DNA from: JAJRVM01 sp963700515
Lineage (GTDB): Bacteria; Planctomycetota; Planctomycetia; Pirellulales; Pirellulaceae
NCBI GenBank assembly: GCA_963700515.1
Contig: CAVOXY010000045.1
Location: 1-64,000 of the forward strand
Length of the DNA stretch: 64,000 nucleotides
Direction of reading: 5' to 3'
The notes beneath the pieces are model-generated. The model searched no databases, was not told the origin of the DNA, and saw only the letters and a list, made by a program, of their open reading frames with translations. This document shows positions 10,701 through 22,700 of the stretch, piece by piece (the stretch's first letter is position 1; each line of letters opens with the position of its first letter). A program made the position numbers and the translations under genes.

Positions 10701-13700
10701 TCGGCGTCGCAGCGTCGGTCGGCTTCAGCGGCAGTGGCGCTTCGGCGATCCAGATCAATGCCGGGGCGTCAATCGCCAAGAACGAAGTCTCGAACACGGT
10801 TGAGACGGTGATCGCCGACGCCGCAGTGGCTGCGCCAGGGGCCGTCTCGCTGTCCGCTACCGATGACACCCGCATCACAGCCGACCTGGTCGCCGCCTGC
10901 GTAAGCGCCGCGTTCGGCAGCCGCGGTTCGGGCGGCTTGGCCGTGGCGGGCACCGTGGTGCTCAACGACATCTCCAACACCACCCGCGCACTGATCGAGA
11001 ACGGCGCGGCCGTTGACGCCACGGGCACCTTCACTGCCTCGGTCGAGTCGAACACGCAGATCTCGGCCGTGGGCGTGGCGGCCTCGGCCTCCGTCTCGAT
11101 GGGAAGCGGTAATCTCAGTCTTTCGGGCGCCGGCACGGGCGCGGTGGTGGATAACGACATCTCCAACCAAATTGTCGCGGGCGTGACCGGCGGCTCCTCG
11201 GTGGATGCGGACGGCGTCGTGACGATCACGGCGGAGGATAACGCGAACATCTCGTCCGAAGTGATCGCGGCCGCCGCCTCGATCGGCGTCGGGTCCGGCT
11301 CGGTAACTGTGTCGCTCGCCGTCGCGGTGTCCGTGGCGAACAACAGCATCAGCAACTCCACGCGGGCCCTGATCGACGATTCCTCCGTCAGCGCCGGGGG
11401 ATCTCTGACCCTGACCGCCGATGCCATGGCGAACATCGACGTGACCGGCATCGCCGCCGCACTCTCGGTCGCGGCCAGCAGCGGCACGCTGGCGGTCGGC
11501 GCCTCAGTGACGGTCGCCGTGGTCACCAATACCGTTGACGGCGTGGTCGAGGCCTTGATTTCCGAGGCTGACGCCCTTGACGGGCAAAGCGTAACGGCGG
11601 CCGGGCCGATCACGATCTCGGCCACCAACATGAATGACATCGATGCGGTGACGGGTTCGGTCGCCACCACGATTTCGGCGACGGGCGGCTCGGTTTCCAT
11701 CAGCGCCGCAGTGGCTGCGGCGGTGGCGGAGAACGCGGTCGGCACTCAAGTGACCGCGGGCATCCGGGATTCCGTGGTCAGCACCAGCTCGGGCGGCGTG
11801 AACATCGACGTGTTGTCGAATACGTCAGTCGACGCGACGACGTTCGCCGCCTCGATCGGCGTCTCGGGGTCGAGTTCGGTCGCCGGCAGCTTCTCCGGCG
11901 CGGCGCGCGGGCGACCAACACGATTACCGGCGCGACGCTGGCGACCATCGACACGAGCAGCGACGTGGACGCCCCAGGCAGCATCACGGTTGACGCATCC
12001 GACACGTCCGCGATCTCCTCGGACGTGGTGTCGGCTAGTGTTTCGGTGGGCGTCTCCAGCTCTGTGGCGCTCAGCTTCGCCGTTTCGGTGACGTTGGCTG
12101 AGAACACCATCGGCGGATCCACTTCAGCCATCATCTCCGATTCCGCAGCGGACAGCTCGACCGGGTCGGTCAACGTGTCGGCTGAGCGGCATGAACACGA
12201 TCGACGCGGTCGCGGTAGCCGCCTCGGCCTCGGTGGCGGGCAGCGGCAGCTTCGCGCTGTCCGGCGCGGGTGCGGGGGCGAAGGCCTCGAATTCCACGAC
12301 CAACGAAATCTCGGCGCTCATCTCGGACAGCGACGTGGACGCGCCCTTCGGAACGGTTTCGGTGACCGCCACGGATACCTCCAGCATCACCTCCGACGTG
12401 ACCTCGGCCGCCGCCGCCGTCGCGGCGAGCGGCACCGCGGCAGTTTCCTTCGGCATCGCGGTGACGCTGGCGGAGAACAGCATCGGCGGCACGACCATCG
12501 CCTCCATCGACCCGTCGACCGTCCATGCGGGCGGGCCTGTCACGGTCTCGGCCACCGCGAATAACACGATTGACGCGCTCGCTGCGGCGATCGGTGTTTC
12601 GGTCTCGGGCAGCGGTGCCTTCTCATTGTCCGGTGCAGGCTCGGCGCGCAGGCCTCGAACACGACGACGAACACGGTTGAGGCGTCGATCCGCAACGGCG
12701 CCGACGTCACCTCGAGCGGGGCGGTGACCGTCTCGGCCTCCGACACGTCGTTGATCACCTCGACCCTGGTGTCCGCCTCCGTTTCGGCGGCGGTCAGCGG
12801 CGGGGCGGCGGTTTCCATCGCCATCGCGGTGACGCTGGCGGAGAACTCCATCGGGGGCACGACTGTGGCCACGGTTGATGGATCCACCGTGCACTCCAAT
12901 GGCGGCGCGGTCAATGTCTCGGCACTCGGCGACAATACGATCACCGCGACCTCCGTCTCGGCAGCGATCTCGATCTCCGGCAGCGGCGCGGTGGCGCTCG
13001 GCGGAGCCGGGACCGGCGCCGTGGCCACGAACACCACGACGAACTCGGTCGAGGCGAGCATCACGAACAGCATTGTGGACGCGACCGGCGACGTGACGCT
13101 GCTGGCCCAGGACCTGTCAAACATCTCGGCGACGCTGGTTTCGGCAGCGGTTTCCGTGACCGCTAGCGGCGCGGTCGCCGCCGGGGTCGCCATCGCGATC
13201 ACCCAGGCGGACAACAGCATCGGCGGCACGACCATCGCCACCATCGACGCGTCGGCTGTCGACACGCCCGGCGCCGTCAGCCTCACTGCGCTCGCCGACA
13301 CCACGATCGATGCCCTCGGCGTGGCCGTCGCCCTGGCCGTCGGCGGCTCGGGCGGCGTGTCGGTCAGCGGGACCGGTACGGGCGTCATCGCCAGCAACTC
13401 GACGACCAACACGATTGAGGCGTCGATCACCGGTGGGTCGGACGTGAACACGGGCGACAATGTGACGCTTTCCGCGACCGACCAATCAGCGATCGACGCG
13501 ACGCTGGTCGCGGCCTCAGTCGCCGCCTCCGGATCCGGCGGCGCGGCCATCAACGTCTCGCTCGCCGTGTCGACTGCGGACAACAAATTCGGCACCGTGA
13601 CGCGGGCGGCCATCGAGGGCTCCGACGTGACCTCAACGGGTGGCGACGTCTCGCTCGACGCGCTTTCCACCGGCTCGCTCACGGCGTTCGGCGTGGGAGT

Positions 13701-16700
13701 CGCCGTGTCGGCCGGCGGCGCTGGCGGCTTCACCCTCAACGGCACGGCCGCGGGTTCCATTGCCGACACCACGACGACGAACGTGACGGAAGCGGTCATC
13801 TCGAACGATTCCACCGTGATCACCGACTCCGGTTCGGTGACGCTGACCGCGATCGACGAGACCGCGATCGACGTGGACGTGCTGGGCATCTCGGTCAGCG
13901 TCGGCGGTTCGGGCGGCGCCGCGATCAGCCTATCGATCGCGTTTGCGGTGGCGAACAGCGACGTGTCGGGGATCGTGCGGACGAAGATCGACGACAGCGA
14001 CGTGAGCGCTTCGGACGACGTCATCCTTACGGCCCTGGGAGAGGGCGAGGTCGACACCTACGGTAAAGGCATCGCCATCGCGGCCAGCGCGGGCCGCTTC
14101 TCGCTGTCAGGTGCGGGCACCGGCGCGGATGTGCGTAACACCGTCAGGCAGACGGTCGAAGCCCTGATCGTGGACAGCAATGCGGCCGAAGGTCAGTCGG
14201 TGACGGCGGGCGGCAAGGTGGATGTGATCGCCAAGGACGATCTGGACGTCTCCGCCGACGCCCGAGCAGTTTCGGCTTCGATTTCCGCGGGAGTTGCCGC
14301 CGCCTCGGTGTCGGTGTCGGCGGCGTTGGCCGAGAACAACCTGGCGGGAGTGACTCGCGCCAGATCGGCAACAGCCGCGTGGACGCCAACGGCGGGCGAG
14401 TGGACGTGAGGGCGACCTCGGACTCTGTGGTCGAGGCAACGCCCGACGCGTACGCCGTCGCGGGCTCCTTCGGCCTGGGTGTGACTGGTGCCGGGGCCGG
14501 CGCGAGCACCACCAACACGGTCATGCGGACCATCAAGGCGGCCATCGACGCCGGGTCCAGCGTGACCGCGTCGACCGGCGTGTGGGTCAAGGCTCATGAC
14601 ACCTCCGACGCCATCGCGACGGTCGATTCCGTCGCCGTCGCGGTCGGGCTGATTGGTGCCGCGGTCGGTGTCGGCGTGGCCACCAACACACTGACCGCGA
14701 ACACCATTGCACGTGTCTCCGACAGCTCGGTACACGCCGAGGGGGGGACATACGCATTGACGCGGAGGCGACCCAGGATATTCGGGCCGACGCCAGCATC
14801 TTCGCCATCACCGCCGCCATCGGCGCGGCGGCGTCGGCGCCCATGCCGTGACCGACCTCGATACCGACGTGGAAGCCTTCGTCCACAACGCCACGCTGGT
14901 CGCAAGCGGGAATTTGTTCATCTACGCCGACAGTAACCACATCGCACAGGCGACAACCACCGGCCTCGACGCAGCGATCGGTCTCACCGTCTCGGCGATG
15001 ATCAGCGAGGCGTCGGTCGGCGGCACGACGCGCGCCTTTGCCGACGGCGCGACAACGATCGACGTCAACTCAGCGGCCGAATATCACAGCCCACAGTTCC
15101 GCCAAGGCGTTGCCGGACGCGATGGGGGCGACAATCTCGCTGGCTGGCGGCCAGGGTGCCTTAGTCAACGCAAATATCAACCGCACCACGGAAGCTTATG
15201 TGGGTACGAGGGCGGGAACCACGCCGGGCGATCTGACCACGCTCACGCTGGGTACCGACGACCTAAAGATCGAAGCCAGTTCTAAATTCACCGCGAAAGC
15301 GACGCCGCAAAGCCTCGGCGTGAGCGTGGCCAACGTCAGCGCGTTGGTCGCGAATGCGACAATCGGCGGCATGACACGCGCCTATGTCGGCCAGGCTACG
15401 ACGGTGACGGCAGGCAATCTCTACGTATCGACTATGGCAGAGGACGGTGCCACGGCCACATTCGACGCGGCAGCTTTCGGGGGGGTCTTTAATTGCAGCA
15501 AACTCTGGGCGAACGCGACGGTGAACGGGACGGTCGAGTCCTTCATCGGCACACCCTTCGGCCAAGCGCCGGATACGGGCACAACGACCCAGCTGACGAT
15601 CGACGGTCGGCTCGAGGTCGATGCCAAGTCAAGCATGACAGCCGAGGCGACCGCCTGGGGCAGCGGCGGTAGTTGGGCAAGCAACAGGAGTGACTTGCTG
15701 GCCGACGCGACCGCCACCGGCACGACCCGGGCTTTCGTGGGTGAGGGCACCGACGTGACGGCGAACCGGCTCTCGGTTGGCGCGACCGCGGAGCTGCTGA
15801 AGGCGAAGGCAGAGACTTTCGTCGTCGGTATCGGCCTCGGCGGAAGTGGAGCCGGAGCCCGTGCGACGAGCGATGTCGACGGGACCGTCGAGGCGTTCAT
15901 CGGTCCGGAGTCGGGCACTACCGCCAGCGCCAACCCAGTCGTGCTGTCGATAACCTCCGGCATTGATGTCCTCGCTACGACCACTCGGGCTGCGGCGGAC
16001 GCCAATGGGACGGCCGGTTCCGGCGGAACCCTGTCGTCTGGCGCCCGTTTCGAAGCCCTTGCCGAGGTCGGGAAAGACGACCTGGTGGAAGACGACTTGG
16101 ATGTATCGGATGAGTTGGTCACGAGGGCGTTCATCGGAAACGGGACCATCATCAACAAGGCGGGTGGAGTGAACGTTTCTACGACAGCGGCCCACTTCGG
16201 ATCAGCCACTGCCATCGCCGGGTCGGGAAGTGTCTTCTACAACAAACAGGCCGGCCTGTCCAAGACCGTGGTCAAGCCGATCGTCGAATCGTACATTGGC
16301 GAAGACGTTTCGATTCACGCCACCGGCGACGTGAATGTGCTGGCCACTTCCCAAGCCGCGGAGGCCGATGCCACAAGTAAGGCGTACGGCGGTGGCGCGG
16401 TCAACGTCGGTTCAGCCAACGCCAGCCTGGAAACCAGCCCGACGATTACGAGCTACATCGGTGACGGCGCCACGGTCGTGACGACCGGCAACGTCAAAGT
16501 GAGGTCCGTGTCGGACACGGCGGACACGGCGGGTAAGGAGCTCGACGACTTTTTCGAGACGGACGGCGTCAACACGGACAACGACACCATCCAGTTCGAG
16601 AAACATGGGCTCGATGACGGCGGTGCCGTTGTCTACGATCCCAACGGCAATCCGCCGATCCGCACCGGAGACCCCGCCAGCGGTGATGCCCTGGGCTCGA

Positions 16701-19700
16701 TCATTCCCTTCGTTGGTGAAGTGAATAACGAGACCGGCAAGCCTGGTGCGGATGGTAAGAACGACGTCACCTACCGCGAATACAGCGCCCTCGTCGTGGA
16801 CGAGAACACGATCAAGCTGGGCTGGTCGTTCGACGGTGGCACTGGGTTGGATCCGCTGCAGGACGTGATCCGGTTCGCTGGCCCGCACCGGTTCGAGACA
16901 GGCGATGCGGTTCGGCTTGATGTGCAGGATATCCTGGCTGGTTCGAACACGCTGGTGCCCGGCTTCGACGCAACACAACCACTCTTCGTGATCAAAATTG
17001 ACGAAACGACCATCAAGTTGGCGGCTACGAAGAACCAGGCGCAGACGGAGGTCACCAGCCTGCCCGCACTTGCGCCTTCCAACGTCACCGACGCGGATGA
17101 GACCATCACGATCATGGGCAATTCTTTTGAGAACGGTCAGCCCGTTACCTACTTGGCGCCGGCACCGAACGAGTTCACGGTCAATGACGTCGTCGACGAT
17201 GTTATCACCATCAAGGATCACGGTTTTTCCGCGGGCGACGCAGTGGTTTACTGGACCAACCGCACGGACACGAACGGCGACGGCAGCCTTGACGGTTCGG
17301 AGATCGGCGGGCTATCGGAGGGCCAAACGTACTACGTCGTGGACGACGGAGAATTGACCCTCGACACGTTCAAACTCGCGTCCACACTTGGCGATGCGCT
17401 TGGCAATCCCAACACCAACCCTCCAGTGCCCCCCAGCCCGCTGACACTCACGCCCGTTGAAAATGACAACGTCCTACACCTGCTTCGTAAGGAAGCAAAT
17501 GGTCCCATCGGCGGATTGGTGGAAGGCCGCACCTACTATGTCGACGACGATCCCTCGGACGGGACCTTCAAGCTTTCGTCGACCGATCCGATCAACGATT
17601 CCACTACGCCTGTGGACCTCAGCACGACGGATCTCGACCCTAGTGCCGTGCATCGCCTCGGGACCCGCGGTCTTGACTTATTGAGCGCGTCGGGCCGTCA
17701 CGAGGTACGGATTGATTTGGCAACCCAACCGGACGCCGGCACCCAGCACAAACTGCTGGGTGGAGGAGCGATCTCGCTGCGGATCATCGCACCGCTTCCC
17801 GGCAACGGCATGTCGTCAGCAACCGCCACGGGCGGAGGAGGAGGACTCGGGGCTTTCGACTCTCCCAAGGCAAACGCAACGTCTAACCCCGTGGTCAAGG
17901 CGTACGTGAACGGCGACCGAGTGGAGGCCGGCGGCGACATTGAGATCTCGACGCTGTCGAAGGGCAACATCAGCACTTATGCAAGTAATGCTTCCGGCGG
18001 CCTGCTGAAGGTCGACAAGGCCACATCAACCTTGACCTATGGCGACATCAACAACCCAGCGTTCGTCACCAACGCAGCGTTCGTCGGACGGGATGAAGGC
18101 AGCGACCTCGATGATGTTGATGCCAACGGCGTTGATATCGTCGCGGGGGGCCAATTTCGGATCAACGCCGACACCCAGATCGTGGCCCATGCCTCCTCGC
18201 GGGCCGATGGTGGCGGCGGGATCGCCATCACGGAATCCCGCTCCACGGCCAAGGTCAATAGCAAGACGATGGCGGTTGTTGGTGATGGCGCCCGACATCG
18301 AGGCCCGCTCGGTCGATATCCTCTCGAAAGTCTCCAACGCGGATGTGACCACGAAAGCCTGGGCCCGCGCGATCGCCTTTGCCCACGCCAAAGCGACAGC
18401 CAACGCAACGACCACGGTCGAATCAACCGTCAAGTCGCTGCTGATGGGTACGTCTTCTTCGAACACGGTCGTTCAGGGCGCTGAGGGAGTCGACGTGGCG
18501 CCATCCAAGAGAGCGTCAATCCAACGGCGGATCGAACCCGGATTCCCATCGCCATCTGGCCGACTTGGAGGGGTAGTGCCACAACCAACGCACGCGCCAC
18601 CACTCTGGTCGACGCCGACCCGGGCGTCACGATTTTCGCTGGGCCGCGCGACAATGCCACAACGTCACTCGCAACGAAACCCGAATTCGACCATCTAACG
18701 CTGCTGGTCGAATCGAGCCACGTGAACGTCGTCCGCGCAACGCAGGACCGCAAGATCACGTGGGACGCCGACGTCGTGATCTCGAGTGCGTTGAGCGGCC
18801 AGTTGCTGATCGATGCCGACGGCAACATTGTCGACGCGACTAACATGAGCGTCAATGGCGAGCAAACATCCGGAACGATCACGCCAGAGTCGGAGATATC
18901 CGTCGACGACGTCGTGATCAGCCCCCAGATATACTTTGGTGCAGCGGACATCGGCTCCTCATCCAACGATTATGGTACCTGGGATTTCAGCGGCAGCACA
19001 AGCGAAGAAGTGCGGATCACCAACCGCTCGCCGCTCGATCTCGTGATCAACAACATCGCCGCTGGCGTTCAGCCACAGGTCGTGCTCGATGCACCGAATG
19101 TCGCTCTTCAGTTCGACATCGCATGGCCTGGCGTAACACCCGGCGACGCGGCGACCGAGGTGGACATCCAGAACCTGGGCAGCGGTGATATCCACCTCAA
19201 CGGAACCATCGAGAACCCGCTGGGAACGACGTCGATCCTGAACACCGGTGGAAACATTCTGTCCGCCGGCAGCCGAGACGTCGTCTCCAATGGTCGAAAG
19301 TCCCTCGTGCGCACGAACATCCTGGACATCGAGGCAACAGAGGGGAACGTCGGAGACAGCACGAAGCGCGTCAATGTCGACCTGGTGCATAGCCCCGGGC
19401 GGCCGATACAACTCGTCGACAAAGCCGGCCAGAGCATCTACCTGGACCTGAAAGGGTATCTGCGCGACTCGGATGTCTCGGACTTCACCGTCAATGTGGA
19501 CGAGATCGCAGCCGGTGGCGTTGTTGACCTCCTGCTGCAGGGTAGCGTATCGGAAATCGGTCTGGGGACCCGGTCTCCCGTCCGGGTCAACACGCCATAC
19601 GAGAATCCGACGAGTGCACTTTACATCAACCACTTCCGACCCGATGATGATTCGGAGCCCGGACCCGGTGGCTCAACTGGCCAACAGCTGGCCATTGACA

Positions 19701-22700
19701 GCACCTATGACTTCAGGAACCTCGATACGGATGGGAACCGGATCGAGCCGGGCCTTCTTGCCGGCGGAGACATCATTGTCCAAGCGGCTGATCCCGCGGC
19801 GGCAGACGGGATCATCAACGTGGTTGGCATCACCGATCTCCTGGCACCGGCCACATCGATGTGGTGTCCGATGGCGACATCGAATTGACGGAGTACGACG
19901 GCGCGATGCGGATCCGGGCCATCAGGTCCACGGCCGGACACGCGCGTGTGGTTGTCCCTGACATGGTCGCCACCGGTCAGAATCTGGAACTGATCGAGAA
20001 CGGTCAGATCGAAGCCGCGAGATGGGCAGAGCTTCTGGTCGGCGATGATATCGCAACTGCACTTACTAGTACGATCATCGCCGGCGAAACGCTCACCATC
20101 CGCGGCGATCACGAGAATGTTGATCCGGGGCTCGGCACGACAATCGACCTTCAAGGAGCGATTGGCGGAAGTTCGGCCGAGATCACCGGGGAGAGTGATG
20201 ACGATGTTATCAGCCTGCTGAATATTCTTGAGGGAACACCGACGACGGTACAGACTTTCAATGGCGACGACACTATCAACGTCGGTGTCACCTCTTTCGC
20301 CGAACCATCTGTCGACGGCACGCTCGACGCCATCCAGGGTGAATTGTGGGTGGATGCTGGCGGCGGCGCCAATATGTTGAACGTCACCGACCGCACGAAC
20401 TCCTATGGTAGGAGCGAGGTGGTCATCACGAACGACCGGATTGCGGGTTTCGCCCCTGTCCCCATCCATTTCTCGGCCACTGGCACCTTCGGCAGAGGCA
20501 TCAATATCTGGTCCGGTGCCGGCGATGATGGGTTCCAGATCACTCGTACGCGAAGTGATTCAATTACCAACATCTTCGCCGGTGCGGGTGACGACGGTTT
20601 CGTCGTCGGCACACTCGTGCCGAGCGTCGACGGCTATCTTGCCATGTTTGGTGAACTCGGCAGCGACAACGTGGATGCCTCGGCCTCCAGTCTTGGCGTC
20701 ATGATGGTCGGCGATCATGGGTATGTGCTCTTCCACGTGGACGCGGACAATGCCACGGCGCTCGATGAGATTGCCACGGTGAGTGCCGCGGATGGGTCTC
20801 CTGACAGACTTCTGGGAGGTAGCGGCAACGACATTCTCATGGGCGGGGAAGCTGGAGACACTCTCTCTTCAGGCGCTGGCCACGACATCGTTCTCGGTGA
20901 CCTGGGTATTGTGAAATTCAACTCGCAGAGTGTCGTAACGGAGGTTGAAACCTCAAGCCCCGGCGAAGGGGGCGATGATGACATCACGGTCGGCAATGGT
21001 TTGGATGTGGCCTTCGGCGGTGCCGGAAACGACGTGATTCAGGCTGGCCAACGCCCCCCGAATGCGACCGACCCTTTCGGTGGCGGCGTGATCAGCGTGA
21101 ACTTTGGCAGTATCTTCCCTGGCGCCGAGGTGCGCGACGTGGCGGGCGTGGTGCCCGCGGCCAACTGGAACAACATCCCCACTGGAGCGCTTTCGATTTA
21201 TGGTGACGATCCCGGCGAAGCACTGTTGTTGAACGACGGTACGATCGCCGAGGGAGTGACCGTGGAAGTTGGTCGTGATCTGGACGCCATCGGTCCAGGA
21301 GTGCCGGGACCACTCAGCGTGGATTCGCATGACCAGATCAACCCGGTACTGGATCCGAACCTACGTTTGTTCGAAGGCTATCTGTTTACGGACACCCTCA
21401 AGACTCTGGGGGTAAACATCGCCGGATTGGATGCGTTTACAGAGACGGGCTATGACGTCTACGTCTACCTGGATGCCGACGAAGCCAAATCGAGCGGATC
21501 AACGTCCGTGCGGAGAATCACCGACGGAACGACCACGTACTTCTTGAACGATCCTCAAGGGAATTCGTTCACCGGCAGGTTTATTCCGGTCGATGCCACG
21601 GACCCAGCCAGCGCAGGGCTCGGCAACTACGTGGTGTTCCGGAATATCACCAGCAACGCATTCGCGTTGCGAATTGATGACCAGGATGTATCGAATCCGG
21701 CCAATACCTGGAACCGACCGGCGATTACGGCACTGCAAATCGTCGACAGTACCCTGGATTTCGAATTACAGGAGAGTGACTACCGCAATGTGCTGGTAGG
21801 TGACAGTGGTCAGGCCACGTTCGCCCAAGGGCGTTTGATCGAAGTAATCACCACCGATCATCCCCCCCAAGACGATCCGCTGCCGCAGAACGACCAGATT
21901 ATCGGAGGCGAAGGCCCCGATATCATCTTGGGCGGAAATCAAACAGATGATTTGCAGGGACGCGGTGGAGACGATCTGATTTTGGGAGACAATGCCCGAG
22001 TGGCCCTGACCTACAACTCTCCCAGCGCAGTGGGCGACGTTGTGGAGATCGACTTGCTCTCTTGGTACAACGGCGGTGACGATGTCCTCGAGGGAGCGGC
22101 GGGTGACGATCGGCTCTACGGCCAGTTTGGCAACGATCGGTACGTGTTCGCCGGCGGCCAGCTAGGTGACGATCAAGTCATCGAATATGGCGACGGCCTC
22201 GGTTACCCCAATGACAGCCACGACACGCTCGACTTCAGCGAATTTGACTTCCCTGCCATCATCGACCTTGCGCGTGCGCAAAGACAGATCGTCGCCCTCG
22301 ACAATCTCCACTTGACGCTCATCAGCGGCGCGACGTTGGAAGATGTCATCGGCAGCCCGCTGGCCGACGAAATCCTGGGGAACACGCGTGATAACCGGCT
22401 GGACGGTCGAGGCGGCAACGACTTCCTCAAGGGCTTGGCGGGCGACGATGAGATCCTGGGTGGCGAGGGCGACGACATTGCCTTGGGGGGAACCGGAGAT
22501 GACCTGCTCCTGGGCGAAGATGGCGACGACACTCTGGCAGGGGAAGCGGGCGACGACGAACTCCACGGCGGCGCCGGCGACGATCAGATGTCGGGAGGTG
22601 CCGGCATCGATACCGTGTTTGGCGAGTTCGGCAACGACACGATGGACGGCGGCGACGATGCCGATGCGCTATTTGGAGGCCCAGGTGACGACGTCATGTT

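Noticed and set aside
6698..14057. Long minus-strand frames across the giant gene (up to about 595 codons)
   Set aside because: They are Ala/Val/Ser/Pro-rich shadows of the GC-rich repeat coding sequence, with no domain or start signal.
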